A stretch of DNA of 64,000 nucleotides from Aspergillus flavus. Taxonomy: Eukaryota > Ascomycota > Eurotiomycetes > Eurotiales > Aspergillaceae. The stretch spans positions 2,356,001 to 2,420,000 of the forward strand of contig NC_092408.1 in NCBI RefSeq assembly GCF_009017415.1, in the 5' to 3' direction. The notes below the pieces were generated by a model. The model made no database searches, was not told the origin of the DNA, and saw nothing but the letters and a program-made list of their open reading frames with translations. Position numbers and translations under genes: made by a program. This document shows, piece after piece, positions 21,310 through 33,069 of this stretch (position 1 is its first letter; each line of letters begins with the position of its first letter).

Positions 21310-24066
21310 TCAAGAGGTCCTAGGTCCACGGTCCATAGTCGGATCATACCACATTTTCATGGCAGGGTAAGTGTAAGGGGCACTCCTTATGCCGCCGCCA
21401 ACACTAGAGGAATGCTTCGGGGTAAGTGTCCGAACATACACAATTTCTCTTTCTGCAGCAGTTGTTCCGCGGTCAAATTGCGAGCGACGGCGACGCTGCT
21501 CATCCCGATATTGCTGACCAACTCGCGGAGCAAACAAACCTATGGAATACAACATCGGGTTAATGATATTTTACACAGCCCCCGGGTATCATACTAACCG
21601 ACATGCTCAGCATTCTCGATACTGCGACGCATTTTTGATGGATTATCTGGTCCCGGGAAGCGATCCTCAGTGCCAGCAAGAGGTCCGCTGCCGGTATGAA
21701 AAATCTGGATCCCAGGTATCAGTTTCACTTTCTATGTCTCTGAGAATACACCAAACCTTTGGACGAAAGGACGGGTGCTCGAGCATGACGGAACTGTTCC
21801 GAAATTTTTGCACGAGACAATCCTTCCCTTGGATTGCTATTCAAAGCTCAGATGACTACATATTCCTTGTAGATAGCGGATGACTCACTGGCGTATGATA
21901 CTTCAGCAATTTTGTCGCTATTGAAGCAATTCCTGTAGGACCTTATTAGCACCGTGGCCTTCTTGCTAGGTAATAGGGTTTCTTGCCAGGTGCGCCCAGC
22001 TCGCACATTTACAAACTAGAAAACAGTAAGCGATGTGCACAAGATGCTCGAATATCGTCCATTCAGTACTGACATCGATAATATCAATCGGCTATTGTTA
22101 CGTTAGAGATGGTAAATGATGCATGGAGAGTACAGGCTGAGCAAATGTCTTACATCCTCAAAATTTATGAAGGCGTACCCGACGCTAGAATAACTTTGTA
22201 AATATGGCATATCGTAAGGTTCAGTATAGCTGAGCTCTAACATACTTGCAGTTGTTCGCAAAATCTTCAATTAGACGTCAGTTCTTTTCACAGAAAGTCG
22301 TTCGCTATGATTTCTTACCAATACGCAAGTACATAAAGTCATACTTTCCATGGCTTGTTTCATCGACAATGGCTTTGAGCATAGTCTAGTCATATTAGTC
22401 TTTTATTTGCCTCTCTAGCCTCTATCACTTGATCTTACCTGATCAATCTTATTCGGAATATTGCGGAGCATTATCTACTCACAACGATTATGGTTATGCA
22501 ATGGACATCAACACATCTTAGGGTTGACACTTACTGTAGTCCGGACATCAAGACCGAGGCGAATCCGTTCAATGTCTACCGCGTTCTGGTTACTTACGCG
22601 CAATTCAGGAAAGCGGCCAATGTCACGGCGAGGAGAAAGCAAGACACCTTCACCTGCCCTAGACATCCAATCCATGAGGCCAGCGTGTTCACCAGGGGGT
22701 ACTGTAGAGCGTCCGGTAGGGCTGAGCTCCATAAATGGGGAGCGGTGCGGACGGCTTGGAGTCCAAGCGGCATTCTTGAGGCATGGTGCTTCGTATCGGA
22801 ATAACCCATCTCTTGCAGGAGAAGGACTAGGAAGGGGATGACGTGGCTTGTCCTCTATATCTGGTCTGAAAGACGAAACCTCAAAAATACACTCCTTTTG
22901 ACATGGCGTCAGCTTTTCTCATTCTCGCAAATGGGATGCACTAGCTCACCTCGACCGAGCTTCCATTGAGTGTAGACATAGCATTTTCCGCATCCCGGGT
23001 ATTAAAATATTCGAGATGGAACTCGCTGATGTTATCTTGTCCAGTAGGCAAGGGAGTGAAGGCTTTCATGTCACCGAAAGTCGTGACGATGGTCTCGAGT
23101 GAGCGTGTAACCGTGTGCTGATTCAAGGTTGGGTTTCGAGAATCATAATAGACAGTCACAAGTAATTGGCCTTCATAATCAGAAACATCGGACAAAAGAG
23201 TCGGCTCCGTATGCTGTACATACTCCTTGGCTGTAAGAGGGAACACGCGCCATTCAGGTCGAAGAAGTCGGACCTTCTCAATCGCCTTCTTTGCTTCGCG
23301 GCTATCAGTGAAGGAAACGTATACCTTCCCCATGGAGTTAAGTTCTGTGAGAACAGGGCCTTTAAGGGTGCCAAATTCACGCCGCTTCTCCAGGTTAGCA
23401 TTTATCTCTCTTCCCTCTGCTGCTAGGCTATTTTCACCAACTTACGTTGAAAAACCCAGCCAGCGCCATATAAGTCAGGTTAGTTGGGACATTCTCAATA
23501 ACGAGAGCACGACTGCGCCGCTCAGCATCAAATTTCTCGAGAACTGCACCAGACGACAGGCCCCTAAACTCTCGAGCACTTCCAATGGTCCCATAGTCAG
23601 ATGAACCCTGACCAAAAGGGCTCACAAGCCCGCTACTTGTTCCATTCACTTCGGCGATGGAGTCAACTGCTAAATAGCTGACACTAGGGAGGGCACGGGT
23701 CAGGGGCTGGGACAGGTTGCTGTTGGCCACAGTATCTACCATCCCAATCGGCGTAAATGCTGCTGCAGTCGGTGAAAGTTGCACTCTGGATGTACTTGTC
23801 GGCACCAGGAATGGATCGGATGCGGCCCTGAGTAGATTAGTAACTCTAGGTCAAACGCTAAGATTGATCTTTACTTGCATTGAGTATAGTTTCCGGAGTC
23901 CTGCATCGCTTACTGGGCCATGGACACTGGACCCAGGGTGGCCTTTGGATCGGATATCCTCCGGTGAAAAAGCCGTGAGTTTAGTATCAGGGGACCCATT
24001 TGGAGAAGCTATCCCACTTGTGGAGCAGGGGCTACTCATACCACGAGGAGACTCGTTCGCCTTCAT
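21310..24066 (-). CDS. mei2: Meiosis regulator Mei2-like RNA-binding protein
   Basis: About 14 exons: 24066-23875, 23827-23446, 23387-22950, 22894-22535, 22474-22439, 22385-22319, 22264-22246, 22184-22154, 22091-22074, 22015-21987, 21932-21889, 21836-21757, 21704-21599, 21539-21310. Two N-terminal RRMs are followed by the C-terminal Mei2-type RRM. The last reads RTT-MLRNIPNKIDQ, YDFMYLRIDF, NVGYAFINFED, FVNVRAGRTWNCFNSDK and GKDCLVQKFRNSSV across very small exons. In fission yeast Mei2 is a master switch for meiosis that binds meiRNA; in filamentous fungi its role is less known. All junctions from exon 2 onward agree in phase, including a GC-AG intron at 21986-21933. The exon 1/exon 2 join does not: exon 2 needs a phase-2 donor, but the obvious donor after 23875 is phase 0. 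The N-terminus is therefore unsure. Confidence 0.88.
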
Positions 24067-26112
24067 CTCACGCGGCTATGGCTGCTCCCTGTAAAATAGC
24101 TTTTTATTTCTTTTTGTTTTCTTCGAAGACACACTAGGTCTAGCAAAATATGTAATAGAATAGGCAAATAACAACAAAAAACAATAAGATGGATCTGCAA
24201 CCTTAGTATGTGAGATGGGATGTGTAAGGCATTGAAAAGAAATACTTAAACAGAGGTGGCAGCTATGTGTGAACACAAGATTGCACCCTATCTCCAGGAG
24301 AAACAGCTAAGGGCTGCTAGAGGGTAGAACGACAACAGAACATATCTTGAGGGAATCAAGTATGGGGAACCAAGCGGCAGTTTACAGTATTAATTTTGAA
24401 GTACGCAACATATAGTATCTTTGATTACGTGGATAGCCTGCAAATTACTATAATAGTACTCAGTAGACACCGTGTGTAGAATAATCTGTACCGGTTACAG
24501 TGTAAAGACTGGAAACAGCAATTGAGCCCCAGGTTGATGGCCAGTAATAGGAAGCGAATAATCCATGCACTGTCATGTTAGACTTGCTTCTCTGATGCAA
24601 GTTTTCCATGGGAGTCGGAGTCAGTGAATGTTTCAATAAAGGCAAATCTTAAAGTGCACCTACTAGTAACTACACAACCTTAGATACACCAAGAAAGGCT
24701 AATGCCTGCGTTATAAAGGTGAGAACACCTTCTACTGGGAGAAACAGTACAGTAATCTCTTGTACCTCCTTCTCAGTGTATATACGACAGGGACATCTGA
24801 GCCTTGGGCTGGAAAGGGGGAGCATTAAAAGGAATAAAGAATAAGAGATCTTTGAGAGGGGGTGTAGGTGAACTCAGGTGCCAGATATTGCGGACTCAGG
24901 ATTTATTTAAACATTCTGCAGTCATCTGATTCTATTGGCTCACAATCTTCTTCCTTTTCCGAATATACTGGGTTCTATAGCTTACCAGGCAGTTTTTCGT
25001 TTCAAATGAGAAGGACAAAACGTAGCCATATACTGTATGGAGCAATACAGAAATGTCACAGCTATAGCAGCTAGTTAGATAGTAAGGAAGGGCCGAGAGC
25101 CCGAGGGCCCAGGGGTCAAGACTCAAGAATAATACATAAATAAAAGAGTACTCCATATTTAGAGTTTGATGCACTAGTAGTACCACAGTGCATGTCCACG
25201 GTACAGTAACAGTATACAGTTAAACTTGTATATAAGCAACTCCGATATAGGGAATATACCAGATATTAGCAATCTACCAGACTATCTCCTATCGTTTCCC
25301 ATACAAAATTGTAGAAAACCTCGAATCCTCGATACAGGGAACTTTCAGTAAACTGCTCAGTGCTCACTGCTCACCCTCCAATATAAATTCCTTACAACGA
25401 GATATAGTGGATCTAACCGTCTAACTAACCAATAAAAAAATTACTCAGATAACATAAAGTCATATAGACTTCTCAGGTTATATAAAACTTTACTAATACT
25501 ATCTGACAACAATAAAAGTATATATAAATTATAATCACAAGAATTATTTTACTCTATCTTCCTTGCCGTCGGTGATTGTTTAACCAGTTCTAAATAAAAA
25601 TTTATACCCATGACTATCTAATAATGAATAATTGCTAAGTATTTCGGTCAGAGTAATATCAACTTATAGTTCTAAAGCCGGCTGCACTAGTAAATGAACG
25701 CTGACATTCAATTCCTAGTCTACCTTAATAAGCATAGTATGTATGTAATAATGTACTACATACATACATAGCTAGTTATGCAGCATAAGTTCATAACCGC
25801 CTGAGCTCGCTGAGGTAAACAGCACGTAGAACTAACAGCTGAGACAATGGCACTATACCACAAACGGTAAGATTAGATTATTACGTACTCCGTACTACTA
25901 CATAGTAGGTGGACTACTCTGGAGTCCATCCGTACACAAGCAAGGTATCCACATGCCTTGTCCTAATAGGTATAGTTAACTACGCACAGGAGTACCAAGG
26001 TACTAATTCAGTTGGGCTATCTCTATACTGCTGTCATTCATCCTGTTCACTTCTCTGCACCTCACTTCCCACAAACGCCTGAGAAATTTGACGCCTAAGT
26101 TAAGCTATCACT
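24067..26112. promoter_or_regulatory. Divergent 2-kb upstream region MEI2/SEC15
   Basis: This is the longest gene-free stretch in the left arm and lies between two opposite starts. It becomes more A+T-rich around 25.4-25.8 kb. A short inverted repeat (tatgtatgta / tacatacata) sits at 25738-25766. Scattered frames of 60-85 codons have no recognisable content. Long upstream regions are often seen for developmentally regulated genes such as mei2, but no specific binding site is claimed. Confidence 0.45.
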
Positions 26113-28864
26113 ATGCCTTCTATGGTTTCTTCTCGCAATGAATCTGCGTATGTTTTGAATCAGGTCAGAGTCAGAAAAAGAAAGTTGGTGGCCACTCTAA
26201 TCCGTCTGGACTTATCAGATTATCATATCACCTTCAGATACGGATTATCTCGACCAGTTGATTCCTTCAATAAAGGAATATAGCGTGGGAAATCGAACTC
26301 CACAGTTACTACAGTCCTTGTCTAGGTTCGCTAGCGATAAGGAAGCTGAAATAGAAACTATCTGTAACACCAATCACCAAGAATTCGTCACGTCAGTCAA
26401 TCAACTCCTCCGTATTAGGGAAGGTACTGTGAGCCTAACAGCCGAAATATTGGACCTGAATCAATCCATTCAAGCTAGTACTGAAAAGCTAGCTGAACAG
26501 AAGAAAGCTCTAGTCGAATCACGGAGCCACCGTCAGAATATTGATGAAACCTCCCGTGCTATTCAAGATTGCCTGGAGGTTCTCCGCCTCGCGAACCAAA
26601 TTCATGACTTATTAGCGAGGAAAAACCATTATGCAGCCCTTCGAGCCCTTGATGAGCTCCAAAATGTTCACCTCAAGGGCGTGACCAAGTACAAAATTGC
26701 AGACATGATTCAGCGCTCAGTGCCAGCAACTCAAAAGGCTATAGCTGAGGCAGTGATGTCTGATCTAAACACTTGGCTGTACAGAATCCGCGAGATGTCG
26801 CAATATCTGGGGGAAATTGCCTTGTATCATACAGATCTCCGTAAAACGAGGCAGAAGGAGAGGGCCGACATGACGCCATATCTTGGCCATTTTAAACTAA
26901 ATTCCGCCATTGAGCTTGTTTCTGATGAACATGAGGAATATGACCTCCTACAGAACGAGGAACTACAAGTCGACTTCACGCCACTGTTTGAATGCTTACA
27001 CATTCACCAATCTCTTGGACATATGGATAAGTTCAGGAGTGAGTATGCTAATACACGTCGTCGACAAAAGGAGCTATTGATACCTCCATCAATAACTCTC
27101 GTTGATGAGGATGGCGCAAGTCTACATAATCTTCTCGAGGAGATGGCAGGGTTTGCAATTGTTGAACGATCTACAATGAAGAGAGTGCCAGACTTGCGAT
27201 CTCCAGTTGATGTGAGCATTATCCCTTGCACATGTCTTTTGAGACAAGAAATGTAACAAAGTTTCAATAGGTAGATGAACTCTGGGATTCTATGTGCCAA
27301 ACAGCTGTGAACCTGATATTGAAGGCCCTTCCCGAAGTCGATAATGCCGAGAGTTTGCTGAAAATTAAGAATCTTATTGCACTGTTCATGCAAACAATGA
27401 ATGTCTGTTGCCCTTCGGACTCATTCATCCCAGTCACTGATGACACTAACTTGATTAAATGTAGAGTTGGGGCTTCCCCGTTGGTGTCTTTGACAACTTC
27501 TTGCTCACTCTTTTCAAGAAGTACGCCGAATTGCTCAAGAAGAGGTTCAGTGACGACTTTCAAGAGGTAGTATTTTCCGCCTTAAATACTTCTTGTCGCT
27601 GTACTAAAGTCATCGAAGATTGTATCAACAGATGATTATATGCCTATGCCCATCCAGACGCTGGAGGAGTTTGACAAAGTACTCAATGTTAGCTGGTACA
27701 CGCCTGAGAAGCCACGGGAAGAACAAACGTACATTAATATACATGGTCCTCACTTATTTTGATTCATCGACACTAACTCGTTATCCAGTTTTCCATGTGT
27801 CTTGCCATTTTCTCAGATGTATCCCTTATGCTGCATTGACATTCGGAATTTTCTGAATCAGTTCTACTTCTTTGCCAACGACGATTTCTCCCACTCGAGT
27901 GTCATCGATGAATCTCTCAAAGATGTAAGTCTAACATAGGTAGGCGCCGCAAAGAATGCTCACCAAACATGGCTAGGCACTCGATGAACTTCTTTCAAGC
28001 AAAGTTTGTGATACATTAGTTGAGCGCCTTGCTTCTCAGTATCTGGGGCAGATCGTTCAGATACTCATTAATTTGGAGCATTTTGAACTCGCTTGTCATG
28101 AACTCGAAAATCTCCTTGCAGCAGCGAGGTCACACAATTCCACGGGCGGTCCCATCACTCTCAAAGCCACCGAAAAGTTCAGGAACAATAAAAAGGCGGC
28201 AGAGAAACGTATCTTTGAGGTGGTTAACTCCAAGATTGACGACCTCATCGAAACCGCGGAATATGACTGGATGGCCCCTGTTCCGCCTACAGAACCGAGC
28301 AACTACATGCAGACTCTAACTCGGTTCTTATCCAATATAATGAACTCGACATTGCTCGGGCTCCCCACCGAGATCAAGGAGCTTATTTACTTCGATGCTC
28401 TTAGCCATGCAGCAAACATGATTCTTGTACGCACTTTAGAAAGCCTGGATCGTTGTCTTTCTTGGCTCTGCTGACTTTCGTCTTAGGCGCTTCCTCTTGC
28501 TGCAGATGTAAAGAAGATCAACCCGAACGGTGTCATGGCTCTTGCAAAGGACGTTGAATATCTCTATCACTTTGTCGATAGTCTTGGTGTACCTATCCTC
28601 CGGGAAAACCTCGATGAACTCCAGCAAACTGTGCAGTTGATGCAGGCGGATAATACTGATGAGTTCTATGATATTTCTACTCGGAATAAGAAGTATGGCC
28701 GCGTGGACGCCATCAATGGCCCAGTCCTACTAGAAAAGTATGTTTCACAGAACCCATAAACGCCAGACATACTAACATATCCAAGGGTGGTTCGCTCTAT
28801 TCAAAGTCCCGTGAAGACCGACAAATTCACGACACTTTCTTCGAGATTCGGGAAGAAATCCTAG
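26113..28864 (+). CDS. SEC15: Exocyst complex component Sec15
   Basis: Nine exons (26113-26163, 26219-27211, 27271-27402, 27465-27566, 27619-27728, 27789-27924, 27977-28426, 28487-28737, 28786-28864) give 767 aa, the usual Sec15 length. The N-terminal half is coiled-coil/helical (REGTVSLTAEILDLNQSIQ, ALVESRSHRQNIDETSRA). The C-terminal Sec15 domain has FPCVLPFSQMYPLCCIDIR and FLSNIMNSTLLGLPTEIKE, and the protein ends SSRFGKKS. Sec15 is the exocyst subunit that binds the Rab GTPase Sec4 on secretory vesicles and tethers them at growth sites such as hyphal tips. The start is set by MPSMVSSRNESAYVLNQ joining in phase to ISPSDTDYLDQLIPSIKEY. The acceptor at 27619 is chosen to give EIVSTDDYMP. Confidence 0.94.
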
Positions 28865-29204
28865 CTAGGCCCATAACTGGGCTTGATTAAACTTCCTATG
28901 GAAGCATGCGCAGGATGTAGGATAGGAGGAAACGTAAACACATAACTCATTTCTCAGCGAATAATGGAGAAATTATTTATGGTGTATTTGGCGTTTGACT
29001 ACACCAAATAATTACGTTACCATATCGTTTCCACCATCTAGACTAATAAACATCACCAGCCTATCACTAAAAAGAACTCCATTATGAAGATCAAAGCCCG
29101 AGTCTCGCAAAATAAGGAACTACAAAAAACCAGCTAGCTAATGTACGCTTGCAACGCGCACCTCGATCACTTTGAAGCAGTTATAATTAGCTGGAAAGAA
29201 TTCG
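28865..29204. other. Convergent intergenic gap SEC15/HAPE
   Basis: About 340 bp between two 3' ends. No gene, RNA or repeat was seen. Confidence 0.5.
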
Positions 29205-30307
29205 CTAAGGATAATTCTGCGGTAGATTATCCCACAGAAATGTGAAAATGAGATGGTCTTGGACATACCTGCTGTGGCGGTAAGTGCGGGTAAGCGGCAT
29301 ACATTCCTTCAAACATTTGAGATTGCGGCTGACCATATGCTGCAGTCGGATCCGATTGCACAGGTCCCGCGTACATAGCTGGTTGACGATATTCCTGGTC
29401 TTGAAGACCATGCTGGCCCAAACTGTAGTCGGGGGGTGCCATGTGATGTGACGGGTGCTGCACTCCGTGCTGGGATGGCGGAAGTTGTCCTGCAGCGCCT
29501 GTAGGCCCAGGGGCCCCCGACGGTGCACCTGCCGCCTGACTAGATCGCTTTGCGTGCGACGTGGCCTCCTCACGGGGAACTATGTCAATGAGAAAATCGA
29601 ACATGTCGGATTTAGAGAGGGCAGCGGCAATATCTGATCTCTGCAGAGTGCGCCGCTTGTTGTCCTCGGCATGTATCCAAGCTCGCATAGTCAGCTCGGT
29701 AATGAATATATCACAACCTTTAGCAAAGAGGATTGGTGCCTCGGCTGAAATCATTTTCACCTCTGGATCAGCTTTCATGACCTTCTTAATACGCGCCAAT
29801 GGCAGTTGATGGATTTTATAATCATGGTTGTCTGATTCGAGGTGGTTGATGATATGCTGCCAATACGTTGTCAGAATATCACGAGCCGTGCCTTGCAAGC
29901 CTTGATTGACCTGGTCCACATCAGTACTCTCTTTTAGAACCATCTACCTCAATGAAACAATGCCCACATTTGCCCAAGTACCCGTATAAAGTTCAGCTAC
30001 GGGCGCATATCCCTGTGCAGAAAGCTAATACATGACGAGTCAGGCAACTACAGACTTGATGAGTCCATCTAGTATTATTGTGGGCAGGACATACCGCTGC
30101 GCTGGCACCTGAAAACCCATATTAGCGTGGTGTTTGCTGAGGTGCCTCTTGGAATAAAGTAGAGAGGAATTTTCCCAAAGAAACAAGGTGTAAAAAGAAG
30201 CCCGTAAGTGATGAGGGAAGCTTACCATAGTGTCCACCGTTTCTAGTATCATACACAGGTTGCTGTCTGCCCTGCTGCTGGCTAGCACTTTGGGTGGATT
30301 GTTCCAT
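29205..30307 (-). CDS. hapE: CCAAT-binding complex subunit HapE (NF-YC/Hap5)
   Basis: The main exon (29943-29269) carries [19 protein letters not shown] and the histone-fold core [35 protein letters not shown] and [13 protein letters not shown], all diagnostic of NF-YC. A Gln/Pro/Gly-rich tail follows. My full model adds exons 30307-30226, 30108-30095 (14 nt) and 30012-30001 (12 nt) upstream, and 29216-29205 (12 nt, ending NYP) downstream, for 264 aa with consistent phases. HapE pairs with HapC through the histone fold and recruits HapB to bind CCAAT boxes; in Aspergillus the complex works with HapX in iron and redox control. The core call is firm. The three microexons are inferred from splice sites and phase, and the protein could instead start at MVLKESTDV (29943). 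Confidence 0.9.
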
Positions 30308-31804
30308 GACTGTAGACTCTCGTATAGAACGTATGATCGGCCACAAACATGCACTGATGATATATTCTGGACCTGGGTGGTATCGGATATGGTGGGAGGC
30401 CTGCTTTCGTGTTGAGCCAACAGTTATGACGGTGAACAGATGGAATTTGAGATCAGCTGCAGGGTTTTAGCCAACTGAGATATTTATTCCACAGTTTTCA
30501 GGGAGGCCGTATAGGAGAGGAGCAATCAAATAGATTAAGAAAAGGCGGCTGCTGCGTGGTCCATTTGCTATGGATTGGGGCGAGAAGATGGGGTTGCGCG
30601 CTCTCTGTCCAACGAGTCGCCTGGGCAGCAGTAGCGCGTAGGCAAGCGCCCACTAAGCGTGACGTCTTGCGAAGTACCTCAACGCGGGGAATCCGCCACC
30701 ACGACCAGCAACAACAACAACATGAAAAACAGCAACTAGGAAGGCAAAAGGCAAATTAGTAAAAGCTTGCTGCTCTATATTATTCCTCTGTATAGAGTTT
30801 TATTCAATCGGCAGCGATACAGTTTTAACACCTATTCAGACGACCTAGCCCAAAAATTGAGGTTTAACAATTTGATCTTGCACATTAGAACGAATATGTG
30901 TGTGTGTGTGTGTGTGTGTGTGTTATGGCTCTACCTCTGCAGTCACAGACCGCTGGGACTGGGTATACAGAGTATGGTCGATCGGTGAAGATATGTATAG
31001 CAAGAGTATATATATATCTTTGGCTAGCCCTGGGTGCTAGGACTCGTATAACACGGACATACATAGCTATGGTTAAAAGACTATAAAATATATATGTAAG
31101 TGGTGTTGGGGGGAATCCTCTACTTTTGCATCTACGCACGATATAAAGGGATAAATAAAGACTGAGGTTCTATACCTGTAAGGAGACAGACTGAGAGAGG
31201 CTAGGTGAAGAAAGGAAGCCAATAAAGAAAGATACAGGATAGCCCTTTCCTGGAGTAAGCTCTAAGTGACACAAAGAGCGCCTAGTATGGGAGAGATATG
31301 GAAGGTTGATGATAATGAGATCTGCTTTTATACTTCGTAGATCAGAAAAACTGGAAATGATTGGACACGGCTCTAAGTGCCCCCCAGGAGCAAGTGGCCT
31401 TTTCGTCATTGTCCTTTACTGGTTAAATTGGCAAAGGCTAGAAGTACTGTGAATGTGGATATTTCGGGCATCTATTCTAGAAGCATGTACTCCGTATTGA
31501 CAGCGCCAATCAATACACTCATGGTACCTTTCATCATTCTCCCAAGACCACCAATTTCATATTGCCCTCAGGTCCTACCTAACCAAGGGGCTTACCTAGT
31601 TAGTGCTAGTCTGATTTTCGACCGGAGCAGCCCCACACAAGAAAATTTGCAGACAAGATGAGACTAGTCAGCTACCGCCTATATAAATACCCTTTGAAAT
31701 TCCAGTCTCCTCTTTTCCTTCTCTACTCTATCTCTTTCCCCTTCAAAGCCTACACAACAGCATATTGTTTGTTTTCAACCACCCTCCTTCCAGGACTGGA
31801 GGAC
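30308..31804. promoter_or_regulatory. Divergent 1.5-kb upstream region HAPE/FCF2
   Basis: This region separates two opposite start codons. It holds a (TG)n microsatellite at 30897-30923, CAA-rich repeats near 30708-30735, and one CCAAT box in hapE orientation (attgg at 30574-30578), about 270 bp upstream of the hapE ATG. Small frames here have no recognisable content. Confidence 0.45.
30897..30923. repeat. (TG)n microsatellite
   Basis: A run of 13 TG dinucleotides lies in the shared upstream region of hapE and FCF2. Confidence 0.95.
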
Positions 31805-32828
31805 ATGACTCAAATAACATGTGGTGAAGCTGGGGCTATCAACAGTCATGATGAAGTTCATATCACAGACCATGATATCGAGCAGCTACTTTTCGAGGCG
31901 GAAGGCCGATTACGTGCTCGAGATGTGAACTCTACTAACGTGCCTGATACCAGGGAGGTACCTGATGATCAGCCCCAGCACAGCTTGTTAAGGTACGTAT
32001 AGCCTACTAGAATATTTCCTGAGGCACCTTGAAAACACCCATGCATGTGGTTTAGGATTACGGTTAACGTGTAAGAAAAGCATCCCTAGGTTGTCCTCTA
32101 ATTGTCCTCTGCAGCCTTACCTTCTGCAGGAGGGGGATTTTGCGACGATCGATACCACACGCGTCTTGAAGAACGTGCAGGATGCAAGCAATGGTCTTGG
32201 CTACAAAGAGCCCAAACAACCGAAGGTTAAGAAGGTAAAACACTCCCTGATTTTAGTCCGTCTCTGTTGCCGTTGCTGCCATGAGGAAAATTATCCCTTC
32301 GCATAAGCGCTTGATACAGCTTCAACAGTCCGTACTGGGCTGCGCTGTGCCAATGAGAGCCAAATTTTCATAGTTACTCTGAGCATCTTTACCAAACAAC
32401 TGTCATTATAAACCATTCAAGCTGGATTGAGAGCTAACAATACGTTTGTATAGGATAAACCTACGGCTGGCAGCAACTGGTTCGACCTTCCCCAGACAGA
32501 ATTAACACCAGAATTGAAAAGAGATTTGCAATTACTCAGAATGCGGTCGGTATTGGATCCTAAAAGACACTACAAGAAGGAAAATGGCAAAGCACAGCCG
32601 CCTAAGTATTCCCAAGTGGGAACTATCATTGAAGGTCGAACGGAGTTCTTCAGTGGCCGTATTGCCAAGAAAGACCGCAAGAAAACTTTCGTGGAAGAAG
32701 TACTAGACCAAGAGCGGCACAACAAGCGGTTCGAGTCTAAATACAGAGAAATACAAACCGGCAAGCAGAGCGGCAAGAAATCCTTTTACAAACACCTGCA
32801 AGCCAAGAGAAGAGCAAAAGGCAAGTGA
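31805..32828 (+). CDS. FCF2: rRNA-processing protein Fcf2
   Basis: Three exons (31805-31992, 32090-32234, 32454-32828) give 235 aa. The C-terminal exon holds the Fcf2 domain: NWFDLPQTELTPELKRDLQ, LRMRSVLDPKRHYKK, KYSQVGTIIEGRTEFF, then a basic end (KSFYKHLQAKRRAKGK). The N-terminal part is acidic and less conserved. Fcf2 is a nucleolar factor needed for early pre-rRNA cleavage at A0-A2 and 40S biogenesis; the human relative is DNTTIP2. The start at 31805 opens MTQITCGEAGAINSHDEVH and sits after a CT-rich leader. The phases agree, and the last intron is unusually long for this window (219 nt). Confidence 0.9.
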
Positions 32829-33069
32829 TAAGACTGATGCTGCTCCTACATGGATAGTTCTGGGGGCCATTATACTGTAAGAATCTCTCTTGAACCAGAC
32901 TTCGCATGCTTCAAGGCATGGATAAACGAACGGTTCGCGATGAATTCAGCGAATCTGAGCAATTGCCCGTCCTCTCGCTTCGAGCCACCCAAAGTGCAAT
33001 TGCACACACTAATCGCTTTTGAACGCGCCCAATATAGTTTGCACTACAACCCTCTGGTAGGCGTTAGTT

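Noticed and set aside
23717..24094. 125-codon plus-strand frame antisense to mei2
   Set aside because: It is a shadow of mei2 coding exons on the other strand, with no homology of its own.
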